DNA of 64,000 bases from Desulfovibrio sp. JC022 (GCF_010470665.1 NZ_VOPZ01000013.1:21530-85529); one strand, 5' to 3'. Shown: positions 45,072-53,239, numbered from the stretch's first letter. The notes: generated by a model from the letters alone, not told the origin. Numbers and translations: made by a program.

Positions 45072-45431
45072 GGGGGCGCACTGGTTTCGACGGGGGTGAA
45101 AGAAGCCAAGGTTGCAGGTCGTGGCGCCGCTGGCCACGTAAAAAGCGGCACAATCATAATTGCAAACGACAATTACGATTACGCAATGGCAGCTTAATTA
45201 AGCTTGCCATGTCATAGCTTTGATGTCTGATATTAGCTTTGACAACAAACCCATCAGACTGGCTATCTCTGCGTTGCACGTCCGTAGAGAGGCGAGAACC
45301 CAGCACGCGCTGGCTCATTTGTTGCCTGTTCAGGGGCGTTCATTTGGGCGAGAAACAATACTTGAACTAAACCTGTAGACATCTTGGTGGAGCATTCTCG
45401 GACGGGAGTTCGATTCTCCCCGCCTCCACCA
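45072..45431 (+). ncRNA. ssrA: Transfer-messenger RNA (tmRNA)
   Basis: 360 nt. The 5' end GGGGGCGCACTGGTTTCGACGG and the 3' end GTTCGATTCTCCCCGCCTCCACCA form the alanine-tRNA-like part with an encoded CCA. The tag frame starts GCA at 45162 and reads ANDNYDYAMAA, stop TAA at 45195-45197. With SmpB it rescues stalled ribosomes. The 3' end is also the integration site of the downstream island, which leaves the gene intact. Confidence 0.96.
45400..45431 (+). other. Putative left attachment site (attL) in the ssrA 3' end
   Basis: The T-arm and acceptor end of tmRNA directly precede a P4-type integrase gene. Tyrosine integrases of this group commonly recombine at tRNA/tmRNA 3' ends. A second copy of this sequence (attR) is not present in the window, so the core limits are approximate. 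Confidence 0.65.
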
Positions 45432-45476
45432 TTTCATCATTTTCATACCGTCCCATACGGTTCAAAGAAGAACGAC

Positions 45477-45515
45477 AAACCCTTGTTATTCCTAGGAATA
45501 GCAAGGGTTTTGTTG
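45477..45515 (+). terminator. Terminator downstream of ssrA, on the island side
   Basis: A long near-perfect hairpin: AAACCCTTGTTATTCC / GGAATAGCAAGGGTTT with a TA loop and a T-rich tail. Confidence 0.85.
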
Positions 45516-45540
45516 TTTCTGGGGTGTCCTTCTAAGTCCG

Positions 45541-45617
45541 GGTAGACGCGTTGACAGCCATACCCAGATGTGGGTAGACGGGCGGGTATACCGCATCAGC
45601 CAGTCTGATCTACCCGC
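45541..45617. repeat. GGGTAGACG repeats ahead of the integrase gene
   Basis: GGGTAGACG occurs at 45541 and 45573, GCGGGTA at 45583, and the inverse CTACCCGC at 45610; one pair is part of the palindrome TACCCAGATGTGGGTA (45562-45577). Such direct and inverted boxes beside attL are typical of integrase/excisionase arm sites or an operator. Confidence 0.55.
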
Positions 45618-45635
45618 AAAACAGGAGAAACCCAT

Positions 45636-46835
45636 ATGGCTCTTACCGTAAAGCAGATTCAAGCTGCAAAACCCAAAAAGAAATTATACCGCCTCGGTGA
45701 TTCAAATGGGCTCTGTCTCGAAATCACACCCTCCGGCACAAAACTGTGGAGATACCGATTTCGTTTTAACGGCAAAGAAAAAATGATGTCTTTAGGCTCC
45801 TACCCTGCGACCAGTCTAAAAGAAGCCCGAGACAAACGAGACGAGCAACGTAAAATTCTTGAACGAGGAATAAATCCCTCCGAATATAAAAAAGACCAGC
45901 AGGCCACAGTAAGCGGAGAAAATGAATTCGAAGCAATAGCCCGCGAATGGCATACCAAATTTAAAAGCACTTGGACCAAAGGACATGCCCAGACAGTTAT
46001 CAGACGTCTTGAGCTGAACTGCTTCCCTTGGATCGGCAAAATGGTTGTCAGTGAAATTGAACCGCCGGATGTTTTGAAAGTCCTCAGAAGGATCGAAAGC
46101 CGGGGTGCGCTCGAAACAGCACACCGGGTACGCAGTATTCTCGGACAGGTTTTACGCTATGCCGTTGCCACCGGACGAGCCACCCGCGATGCTACAGCGG
46201 ACCTCAAAGGTGCCCTGCCCCCGGTAAAACACAAGCACATGGCAACCATCACCGACCCCAAACAGATCGGCCCCCTGCTCAATAATATTGACGAGTACCA
46301 AGGCAACACCATGACCAAATGTGCCTTGCAGCTCGCCCCACTCGTTTTTGTCCGTCCCGGAGAGCTACGCCATGGCGAATGGGAAGAAATAGATTTTGAT
46401 ACTGCCGAATGGAGAATTCCGGCAGAAAAGATGAAAGCCCGCCGTCCTCACATTGTACCGCTTTCCCGGCAGGCTCTGGAAGTCCTCTTCGAGCTGAAAC
46501 CGCTTACAGGCGAGGGTAGATACCTGTTCCCCAGCATCCGCAGTAAATTATACCCCATGAGCGAAAACACCGTTAACGGTGCCCTGCGTCGCCTCGGTTA
46601 CAGCAAAGAAGAAATTACCGGACACGGCTTCCGCTCCATGGCCTCGACCAACCTCAATGAAAATGGCTGGAAGCCGGACGTAATTGAAAGACAACTTGCC
46701 CATGTTGAAGGAAACAGCGTGCGAGCAGCTTATAACCACGCCGACTATCTGCCGGAACGCCGCAAAATGATGCAGTGGTGGGCGGATTTTCTGGATGCTT
46801 TAAGAAATAAAACAGAAGTTCCAGCAATAGACTAA
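45636..46835 (+). CDS. int: Tyrosine-type site-specific integrase (P4 family, DUF4102 N-terminus)
   Basis: 399 aa. The N-terminal DUF4102 arm-binding domain (GLCLEITPSGTKLWRYRF), a central core-binding domain (~105-185), and the catalytic domain with the R in RPGELRHGEW, HGFRSMA (H-x-x-R), QLAHVE and the nucleophile Tyr in AAYNHADY. It integrates the island at the ssrA 3' end. AGGAG precedes the ATG. Intact, so mobility is possible. Confidence 0.95.
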   Translation: MALTVKQIQAAKPKKKLYRLGDSNGLCLEITPSGTKLWRYRFRFNGKEKMMSLGSYPATSLKEARDKRDEQRKILERGINPSEYKKDQQATVSGENEFEAIAREWHTKFKSTWTKGHAQTVIRRLELNCFPWIGKMVVSEIEPPDVLKVLRRIESRGALETAHRVRSILGQVLRYAVATGRATRDATADLKGALPPVKHKHMATITDPKQIGPLLNNIDEYQGNTMTKCALQLAPLVFVRPGELRHGEWEEIDFDTAEWRIPAEKMKARRPHIVPLSRQALEVLFELKPLTGEGRYLFPSIRSKLYPMSENTVNGALRRLGYSKEEITGHGFRSMASTNLNENGWKPDVIERQLAHVEGNSVRAAYNHADYLPERRKMMQWWADFLDALRNKTEVPAID

Positions 46836-46846
46836 AGGGGTTAATT

Positions 46847-47500
46847 ATGATTTCCAAACTGAAAAGAAAAGCATTTCGCATGACTATGCTTACCCTTATA
46901 CTTTTTGAAATAAATGTTCTGTATGGCTTGGTTTTTGTCCTTTCATTACTTGGAGCCGTAACATTAAATTTTTCATTGCCAATAAAAATAATCTTGCTTG
47001 TTTTTGCAGCTGCATCATTCTTTATTTCATGTAAGTCAACTTACTCTAATTTTGAGCAATTATGGCTGCACAGGACTTTGGAACAGGTCTTCGAGGGAAG
47101 AAAACTTGAACGTCATTCCATTCTTTCCTCACAACCATCTGAATCAAAGACTGAAAGCATAACAAATCAACTCCATGACAATGGTCTGACAACAGATCAG
47201 TATATCGCTAGCCTTGAACAAAAAATCGAATCCTTAGAGACTCAGCTAGCCGAGAAGGAAGAAATCATAAACAAGAGTGGCTGGAAAAAATGGTATCTCG
47301 CTGCCTGTTCAGCCATGGGTGAAATCATCCGCGAAAATACTGTCAATTCGTCCAGTCCGGTGACAATTAAAAGGGATGCTTTTTTCGAGCGCATCAAATC
47401 GAAGTATCCCGATCAGAATGAGAAGGAATTCGGCTCTGCGAATCGTGAAGCATGGAAGTGCGTTCCCGACACAGTAAAACACACTGACGGTTCTTCTTAA
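46847..47500 (+). CDS. Membrane-anchored coiled-coil hypothetical protein
   Basis: 217 aa, no family recognised. Two hydrophobic helices at ~14-38 and ~44-64 are followed by a coiled coil (~120-145: YIASLEQKIESLETQLAEKEE) and a hydrophilic C-terminus with KRDAFFERIKSKYPDQNEKEFG. AAAGGGG precedes the ATG, 12 bases after int, so the two may be co-transcribed. Base composition is lower in GC than in int. Confidence 0.7.
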   Translation: MISKLKRKAFRMTMLTLILFEINVLYGLVFVLSLLGAVTLNFSLPIKIILLVFAAASFFISCKSTYSNFEQLWLHRTLEQVFEGRKLERHSILSSQPSESKTESITNQLHDNGLTTDQYIASLEQKIESLETQLAEKEEIINKSGWKKWYLAACSAMGEIIRENTVNSSSPVTIKRDAFFERIKSKYPDQNEKEFGSANREAWKCVPDTVKHTDGSS

Positions 47501-47620
47501 GGGGTAAAACACGTTAAAGAAGACTATTTTACCCCTCCTGCCCTTAAAAAACATCCTCATTTAATACAGGGGTTTAAATTTTAAATTTACAATTTAAGCC
47601 CCTTTACCCCTTTTACCCGT
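47501..47620. repeat. TTTACCCC boxes and inverted repeats upstream of the AlpA-like gene
   Basis: GGGGTAAA at 47501 pairs with TTTACCCC at 47528; further TTTACCCC at 47603 and TTTTACCC at 47611. A second inverted repeat (AGGGGTTTAAATT / AATTTAAGCCCCT) spans 47568-47603. Likely operator or origin sites; no gene in this stretch. Confidence 0.55.
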
Positions 47621-47681
47621 CTAGTAAACAAATCCGGTTCTTGTAGGCTCCTCCGAAACGTCAAAACACGGAGGAAAAACT

Positions 47682-47894
47682 ATGCGAACCGAAACCAATC
47701 ACACCGCATACCATCTGCCCAATACGGGCTTTGTAAGACTTGTTGATGTCCTGAAAGTCATTCCAGTTTCCAAGACAACTTGGTGGAAAGGAATCCAGAC
47801 CGGACGCTTTCCCAAGCCGGTAAAACTTACCGAGCGCACAACCGCTTGGCGGGTCTGCGACATCCACAAACTCATCGAAGAGCTGGAAGCATAG
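47682..47894 (+). CDS. AlpA-family DNA-binding regulator/excisionase
   Basis: 70 aa, MerR-like winged helix: GFVRLVDVLKVIPVSKTTWWKGIQTGRFPKP (given in part as VIPVSKTTWWKGI and RFPKPVKL), then AWRVCDIHKLIEEL. AlpA proteins activate excision of P4-like elements and are common beside such integrases. GGAGG precedes the ATG. Its stop touches the start of the DUF3987 gene, so they are one transcription unit. Confidence 0.88.
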   Translation: MRTETNHTAYHLPNTGFVRLVDVLKVIPVSKTTWWKGIQTGRFPKPVKLTERTTAWRVCDIHKLIEELEA

Positions 47895-49514
47895 ATGTCT
47901 GACATGGCGTCTATGGCTTATGGAGGGGGCTGCTTGCTCCCTCCGCCTTCCTCTTTTCCGCATGGAGTGCTTCCGCCTAGAATCGAAGATTCACTCGATG
48001 TCGCGGCTTCGGCCTACAATGTTCCGCTTGCCGTCCCGGCCATTACCTTTCTGGCGGTGATCGGGGCCACGGTGGGCAGAACTCGCGGCCTTGAAGTCAA
48101 GCCGAGCTGGATAACCCACCCGAATCTGTATTGGGCTTTGGTGGCGAAATCCGGCACGGGCAAAAGCCCTTGCTCTGCCGCGATCATGAAGCCGATCCAT
48201 GAAAAGGATCAAACCGAGTACCAGAAGCATAAGCAGGAACTTTCAGAATACGAGCTGGATTTAAAGGAATGGAAAGCCGATTTTGCCCGCGCCCAGCGTG
48301 AAAATGAAAGCCTCCCGGATAAGCCAATCTGCCCGATCTGGAAGCAAAGCTATATCGAGGACAGCACCACGCAAGCCCTTGGCACAATTCTGGCCGGGAA
48401 TCCTCGTGGCGTGCTCTGGTATCGTGATGAGCTGGCCGGGCTGCTCTCTGATCTTGGTCGTTACGACAATAAGGGCAGCGATGGAGGCGACAAGGCCCGT
48501 CTGCTTTCCGCTTACGATTGCGGACCGTGGAAGGTATCGCGCAGCACTAGAGAAGGACTGCATATTCCGCATGCCTGTGTTTCCATTTTCGGGACGGTCC
48601 AGCCAAAGCTACTGCCGAACCTTTTCAAACCGCAGGATACCATTTCCGGCTTTCTGCCGCGTTTCCTATTTGTTCGCTGTGAACAGGAAGCACCGCCGCT
48701 TTGGACATCCAAAAGTTTCGATGGAGAGCAGGCGGAACACATTCATGGATTCATTCATCAAGCACAGGGCTTGAGTTTCGGGCCTGATGATTCGCCGCAG
48801 ATTATCAGCTTGTCGGACGCTGCCCGTGAGTTGGTGCAAGAGTGGTACGACCAGCAGGTTTTGGCCCACTGGTACCAACCGGAGCTTGAGCAGTTTGAAG
48901 CACTTGCTCCAAAACTGCGTGGTGCGTTTTTCAAGCTCTCGCTGATCATCCACATGCTTGATTGCTGGAGCGCGGGAAAATCAGAACTCTGTCCGGTCCA
49001 CCCGGAGTCGATTCAAAAAACGATTCATTTGATGGAATGGCTTGAGGAGCAGCAAAGACAGGTTTGGACTTTGCTTTCTGCCGGGAACAAATTTCAGGAA
49101 ACTTCGACCATGGGGCGCAGGGTTGCGCGGGCCATCGTTGTCCTTTCAAAAGACCTGAATCAGTGTCTGTTGCCGACTTCAAAAATTGTGGAATTTCTGA
49201 ACCGAAATCTGGCTGATTCCTTCCATGTGAAAGCGGATGCGGTGGGCAAAAGTTACAAAGAACTGGGCATAGAAATCGGGCGCAACAGCCGCGAAAGAGG
49301 TGCCAAACTCACCCCGGAAATCATCAAAACGCTCTCCCAATACTTTCCTGCTGAAAAAGGCGTCATACCCGTCACAGGCGTCACTGACCCCGATAAAAAT
49401 CATGGAATTCAGATAGATACAAAAATGACGGCTGGAGTGACACCTGAAAATCAGGCGTCACCAGATGTCACCGTAGAAAAGTCCAACAATATCAAAGTTA
49501 TGAAACAGGAGTGA
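47895..49514 (+). CDS. DUF3987 (YfjI-type) P-loop protein
   Basis: 539 aa. DUF3987 proteins occur in mobile elements and resemble replicative helicase/primase C-terminal domains. A P-loop is visible in ALVAKSGTGKSP (~80), and further conserved blocks include EDSTTQALGTIL, WYRDELAGLLSDLGRYD and SIFGTVQPKLL. It probably takes part in replication or maintenance of the element, as inferred from family context. The start abuts the alpA stop. The GC content is visibly higher than that of the cargo region downstream. Confidence 0.8.
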   Translation: MSDMASMAYGGGCLLPPPSSFPHGVLPPRIEDSLDVAASAYNVPLAVPAITFLAVIGATVGRTRGLEVKPSWITHPNLYWALVAKSGTGKSPCSAAIMKPIHEKDQTEYQKHKQELSEYELDLKEWKADFARAQRENESLPDKPICPIWKQSYIEDSTTQALGTILAGNPRGVLWYRDELAGLLSDLGRYDNKGSDGGDKARLLSAYDCGPWKVSRSTREGLHIPHACVSIFGTVQPKLLPNLFKPQDTISGFLPRFLFVRCEQEAPPLWTSKSFDGEQAEHIHGFIHQAQGLSFGPDDSPQIISLSDAARELVQEWYDQQVLAHWYQPELEQFEALAPKLRGAFFKLSLIIHMLDCWSAGKSELCPVHPESIQKTIHLMEWLEEQQRQVWTLLSAGNKFQETSTMGRRVARAIVVLSKDLNQCLLPTSKIVEFLNRNLADSFHVKADAVGKSYKELGIEIGRNSRERGAKLTPEIIKTLSQYFPAEKGVIPVTGVTDPDKNHGIQIDTKMTAGVTPENQASPDVTVEKSNNIKVMKQE

Positions 49515-49667
49515 CGGCTATGACGTCTATGACACGTATTTTAGAGTTCTATACGTTTTGGGGTTCCATGACGCTCAAATTCTTCCATGGAGTCAACCCT
49601 GCGACGGTCTTTCGAGCTGGAAAAAGCGACCGAGCAGCGCATGGATTGATGCGTAATTGCTGTCCAA

Positions 49668-49729
49668 GCCAGTTTACCCAATGTTTCACATTGGGAACTG
49701 GCGAGGGAGAAATCTCCCTTCGATCCCTC
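49668..49729 (+). other. Candidate oriT hairpins upstream of mobC
   Basis: A nested inverted repeat: GCCAGTT (49668-49674) with AACTGGC (49696-49702) around CCCAATGT / ACATTGGG with a TTC loop; next to it GGGAGA-AA-TCTCCC (49705-49718), then GATCCCTC. Position just ahead of mobC-mobA is that of a transfer origin with its nic-side stem. Confidence 0.5.
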
Positions 49730-49779
49730 TTGCTTTTAGAATCGTGCAAACACTCCATTCTCTGCGAGGGTTGGACGCC

Positions 49780-50082
49780 ATGAAGAATGAAGAGAAGCGC
49801 ACCGAGTTCGTGAACACGCGGGTCACTCCCACCGAAAAGCACTTGCTCAAAATTCAGGCTGAAGCGGAAGGCATGAGCGTCGGAGATTTTGTCCGCATGC
49901 AGCTCAACCGCCCCCGCGTCAGAAAGACGAAAGTCGAGAGGCAGAAGGTCATCCATCTGGCCCGCATCGGAAACAATCTGAACCAGATCGCTCGCTGGGC
50001 CAATACATATAAAAAGAATGCCGAGGCCGCACAGGTCATGCTGGTCCTGCTCGAAATCAGGGAAGAGTTCAAATGCTTATGA
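49780..50082 (+). CDS. mobC: MobC-type relaxosome accessory protein
   Basis: 100 aa from the ATG at 49780; the longer frame upstream runs through the palindromes and is rejected. It matches the plasmid mobilization MobC family: RVTPTEKHLLKIQAEAEGMSVGDFVR (given in part), then ARIGNNLNQIARWANTY. MobC helps melt oriT for the relaxase. The stop overlaps the mobA start. Confidence 0.88.
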   Translation: MKNEEKRTEFVNTRVTPTEKHLLKIQAEAEGMSVGDFVRMQLNRPRVRKTKVERQKVIHLARIGNNLNQIARWANTYKKNAEAAQVMLVLLEIREEFKCL

Positions 50083-51608
50083 AAGTCTTCCGGCACGGAG
50101 TCGGGCGGGGTTCCAAAGTCATCGGATATGTGACTGGCCAGCATGACGCCAGACGGAAGGTCACGCCGCCGGAAGTTTTGCGCGGTGATCCTGATTCAGT
50201 CTGTGACCTCATCGATACGACCACCCGCAAATGGAAATATACATCCGGCGTTCTTTCGTGGGCTCCGGGTGATGAAGTCACGCCCGAAGACGAGAAAAAG
50301 CTCATGGACGGCTTTGAATCGATGGCCTTTGCCGGGATGGAGCCGGACCAATATTCTATCCTTTGGGTGCGGCACAGTCATGCTGGACATCATGAGATGC
50401 ACTTCGTAATCCCGCGCACCGAGCTGCGGACGGACAAGGCTTTCAATCCCTGTCCACCGGGATGGGAGAAGCAATACAACCCATGGTGCGAGTTGCAAAA
50501 CCGCCGCCGCAACTGGGCGCGGCCCGATGAACTGAAACGCGCAAGGCTGGTCAGCCTCGGCAGCTCAATCCAAAGTTACAAATCAGGCAATGCTTCCGAA
50601 ATTCGGCGCACCGTGACAGAGGCCATTGTTCAGGGTGTTGAAACAGGCCTGATCCATAATCGGCAGGACATCATCAATACGCTGGAAGAGTTCGGCTTCG
50701 CAGTGCCGCGTAAGGGTAAGGAATACATAACAATTGAAATACCGAAGGACGAGAACGATACCGTTTCCCGGAAACGCAAAAACAACCGTATCCGTTTAAA
50801 AGGAGTACTCTATGCAGAATCATGGACAGTCGAAGAGTTCAAACAACGCGCTGAGCTTGGCCGAGAAAATGAAACAGCAGATGGACGAGCAGGCGCAAAG
50901 TTCCAAGCAGATAATTCAAGAAGAATTGCAGAACTTGAGCAGCGAGTTGCAGGAATCCGCGAGACACGAGCTGAGTACCATCGAAGCCGCTATAAAAGCA
51001 GAAGTTATTCAGGTCAGGAGTCGTCAGGAAAGCTTGATCGAAAGCTTAAAAACAACCTCACGTATCCCGCTGCTGGTATCCATAGCCCTCACGATTCTGG
51101 TCTGCCTGACGATCATCGGCGGGACCATGATCTGGGAGAAGTGGGAGGTAAAAAAGTTGCAGGGAATAACGCAAAGCCTGAAAGAATCCCAACTGGCTTC
51201 AATCAAGCTTACGGAAAAGCAGAAAAAGGTAAAAATCCTGATGGACTGGGGAATCTATCCGCACGTTCAAGGAAGACAGAAGTACCTGATTTTCCCCAAG
51301 GGCATGAAAATCCAAACAACGACGACCCGAGACGGGGATGCAGCACTATACATAGAAGAGTAGATTATGACCGAGTTACAGCAGAGCTTATTGGATTTGA
51401 TGAACCGGATCGAACGGCAGCAGGCCCAACGGTTGGCAGCGCAAGACGCCAAGATAGCGGCCTTGGAGCAGGAAATACAAGGCTGCCGCGACTTGCAGAA
51501 CGAATTGGAGAGAGTATTGAGCGAGTTGGAAAAATTGTTCGCTCGATGAAAAAGTTAATGTGGAGGTTTAAGAAAGTTAGAGGTCGGGGTGCTGGGCTTG
51601 GGAGGTGA
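50079..51608 (+). CDS. mobA: MobA-type relaxase (mobilization nuclease)
   Basis: About 509 aa from the ATG at 50079, which overlaps the mobC stop as ATGA; an ATG six bases upstream is possible. The relaxase domain (~1-200) carries SHAGHHEMHFVIPRTEL, the His-rich metal-site motif with a HEN-like character known from ColE1-type MobA. It should nick oriT and lead DNA transfer through a conjugation pore supplied by another element. Its second half is read in a second frame by two nested genes, so its C-terminal sequence is low in constraint (Arg/Gly/Asp rich). Confidence 0.9.
   Translation: MKVFRHGVGRGSKVIGYVTGQHDARRKVTPPEVLRGDPDSVCDLIDTTTRKWKYTSGVLSWAPGDEVTPEDEKKLMDGFESMAFAGMEPDQYSILWVRHSHAGHHEMHFVIPRTELRTDKAFNPCPPGWEKQYNPWCELQNRRRNWARPDELKRARLVSLGSSIQSYKSGNASEIRRTVTEAIVQGVETGLIHNRQDIINTLEEFGFAVPRKGKEYITIEIPKDENDTVSRKRKNNRIRLKGVLYAESWTVEEFKQRAELGRENETADGRAGAKFQADNSRRIAELEQRVAGIRETRAEYHRSRYKSRSYSGQESSGKLDRKLKNNLTYPAAGIHSPHDSGLPDDHRRDHDLGEVGGKKVAGNNAKPERIPTGFNQAYGKAEKGKNPDGLGNLSARSRKTEVPDFPQGHENPNNDDPRRGCSTIHRRVDYDRVTAELIGFDEPDRTAAGPTVGSARRQDSGLGAGNTRLPRLAERIGESIERVGKIVRSMKKLMWRFKKVRGRGAGLGR
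50812..51363 (+). CDS. mbeB: MbeB-like mobilization protein nested in mobA
   Basis: 183 aa in another frame wholly inside mobA. A strong AAGGAG site lies before the ATG at 50812. The N-terminus SLAEKMKQQMDEQAQSSKQ resembles MbeB, followed by a coiled coil, one TM helix (~85-108) and a basic tail. In ColE1, mbeB is likewise embedded in mbeA and helps relaxosome assembly. The match to MbeB is by eye. Confidence 0.78.
   Translation: MQNHGQSKSSNNALSLAEKMKQQMDEQAQSSKQIIQEELQNLSSELQESARHELSTIEAAIKAEVIQVRSRQESLIESLKTTSRIPLLVSIALTILVCLTIIGGTMIWEKWEVKKLQGITQSLKESQLASIKLTEKQKKVKILMDWGIYPHVQGRQKYLIFPKGMKIQTTTTRDGDAALYIEE
51367..51549 (+). CDS. mbeD: MbeD-like mobilization protein nested in mobA
   Basis: 60 aa, three bases after the mbeB-like gene and still inside mobA. 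Starts MTELQQSLLDLMNRIERQQ, all coiled coil, ending LSELEKLFAR; this resembles MbeD/MobD (MTELEKQLL...) of ColE1-like plasmids. Role in mobilization or entry exclusion is known only from those plasmids. Confidence 0.72.
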   Translation: MTELQQSLLDLMNRIERQQAQRLAAQDAKIAALEQEIQGCRDLQNELERVLSELEKLFAR

Positions 51609-51677
51609 TAACAGGTTTGAACTGTTGCATATTTTGCAATAGTTCAAATTTTGTTTTTAATCGGATGTAATAATTCT

Positions 51678-51791
51678 TGTCTTTTTCTGTCCTTTTTTGT
51701 CTTTGGATTTTGATTCCACATAATTTTTTAAAGTCGCAGATAAAGACAGGGAAGGACAAATAAAGACAGATCGAGACAGAAAAAGACATGG
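51678..51791. repeat. GACA-box inverted repeat after mobA
   Basis: Read on the minus strand, 51705-51678 gives AAAGACA, AAGGACA and AAAGACA boxes; read on the plus strand, 51742-51769 gives the same three boxes in order, with two more to 51788. No gene is seen between 51609 and 51871. A GAGTTGT-TGCG-ACAACTC palindrome lies at 51824-51841. Confidence 0.6.
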
Positions 51792-51871
51792 AAAGATAAA
51801 ATTTACTGCAAATTTTCAGGGGCGAGTTGTTGCGACAACTCAACTGTCAGATGAGATATGAATTCTTCTCT

Positions 51872-52402
51872 CTATAACTGTAAGAGGATCTCTGAATCTT
51901 CGGCTAAATTAAAGGAAATTGTAATTCCTACAATTCCCTGAGTTGCAGCATGAATTAATTCTTGTTGCTGGATCAATGATCCCAAATTCTTATTTCCGTG
52001 AAATAGATTGTTTCTTATCCGTGAGGATATATATGCAACACACTTTAATTTAGAAATATCTGTAGCGTTGTTAGCACGTATGGCTTGAAAAGATTGTAAT
52101 CTACAGTCTCGCTCTGTTCTTCGGAAATTAAGGTTGTTAAATTTTGTTTGTCCTTGCCTGCTCTCGTAGCGGTTTTTAAAAAAAATATAAGCAAAATTTA
52201 AATGTCTGTTTAGTCGGTAATTATTATTTCTTTCCAGAATATTCCTAAACACAGGACATCCTAAACTGCCGGTGTTGTTGTTTAAAGTAGAAATTATTTT
52301 ACGTTCAGCAAATGCCCATGCTAGAACAAATTCGCTTACTGCAATAAAATCTGTAGACTCGTATTCTAAACTTAAGTTATCGGCAATCCAGTCTGCAATC
52401 AT
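51872..52402 (-). CDS. Hypothetical protein with a HEPN-like RX4-6H motif
   Basis: 176 aa, all helical in appearance, AT-rich gene. Near residue 130 it has SRIRNNLFHGNKNLG, the R-N-x-x-x-H type motif found in HEPN/Apea-like domains, many of which are RNases of defence or toxin systems. No other family recognised. AGGA lies upstream of the ATG. It is followed by a GIY-YIG-like gene upstream on the same strand (52443-53222), 40 bases away. Confidence 0.6.
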   Translation of the reverse strand: MIADWIADNLSLEYESTDFIAVSEFVLAWAFAERKIISTLNNNTGSLGCPVFRNILERNNNYRLNRHLNFAYIFFKNRYESRQGQTKFNNLNFRRTERDCRLQSFQAIRANNATDISKLKCVAYISSRIRNNLFHGNKNLGSLIQQQELIHAATQGIVGITISFNLAEDSEILLQL

Positions 52403-52442
52403 TTCGTTTTGTCCTGTATTTCAACTAAATGTAGATATTATT

Positions 52443-53222
52443 TCAAAATTCTATGCGACCATTATTTATATTTGTATAACGCATTTTCAATGAATTTAGA
52501 TAATTTCTCTTTTCTTTTTTGTCAGTGACACCAAAGTATATCCCTAATAGTCCAACACAAATAAGTGCTGTTCCAACAATAATATCATTTTTTTGACCAT
52601 TTCCTTTTATAAAAAACAAAAAAATAGCCATTGCAGTAAACAAATATGGTATTATATTTTCAATTTTAAATGAATTTAATTCTTTTTCACATTCTTTAAT
52701 TTCCATTTTAAGTTTTGCTATTTCTTTTGATTTTTTTCTAATAGCTTTGGCCTTTGCTTCACGTTCAGCTTGAATGCGTGCTTTTAGCTCTTTTTGTTCT
52801 TTTTCTTTTCGCTCTTCTTCAATTCTTTGAGTTTCTTTTTGTTTAGCAATTGCCGTTCTTCGCATACGATCTTGTTCAGCCTTAATTCTTTGAGCTTTTA
52901 AAACGGCTTCACTTCGTTCAACAGAATAATGGATACTTTTTTGGGTTAAGAGTGAGGTGACATAGCTTTCAGCTTTTTCAGCAGAAATTTCAAAGAATTC
53001 TTTATTTAAATGGTATTGAGCTAATTGTTGATGTAAATATTTTTCAGTACCCTCGTGATCCTCAACAAGCGCAGCCCAGAAAACTTTATATGGAGTAGGG
53101 ACACCTGTAACTGAGGATATTTCTGCTGCTCTTTTTTCAGGTTCTCGCGAAGTTCTACCTATTTTGACCATATTAGGCATTTGATTCTGCCTAAGGATGT
53201 ATATGTAACCAAGTTTTCCCAT
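52443..53222 (-). CDS. T5orf172/GIY-YIG-domain protein with coiled coil and two TM helices
   Basis: 259 aa. Residues ~1-90 match T5orf172 (Mug113), a GIY-YIG nuclease branch: GYIYILRQNQMPNMVKIGRT, then EKRAAEIS, with a Glu in VEDHEGTEKYLHQ. A Lys/Glu-rich coiled coil (~105-185) follows, then two hydrophobic helices (~190-207 and ~215-233) and a cytoplasmic tail. A nuclease-like head tied to the membrane by a long coil is unusual. No clear partner; possible defence role is inference. Confidence 0.78.
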   Translation of the reverse strand: MGKLGYIYILRQNQMPNMVKIGRTSREPEKRAAEISSVTGVPTPYKVFWAALVEDHEGTEKYLHQQLAQYHLNKEFFEISAEKAESYVTSLLTQKSIHYSVERSEAVLKAQRIKAEQDRMRRTAIAKQKETQRIEEERKEKEQKELKARIQAEREAKAKAIRKKSKEIAKLKMEIKECEKELNSFKIENIIPYLFTAMAIFLFFIKGNGQKNDIIVGTALICVGLLGIYFGVTDKKEKRNYLNSLKMRYTNINNGRIEF

Positions 53223-53239
53223 TTATCATCTCTTAATGG

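Noticed and set aside
49511..49783. 90-codon frame between the DUF3987 gene and mobC
   Set aside because: GTG start without a ribosome site, composition unlike a protein, and it crosses the palindromes proposed as oriT.
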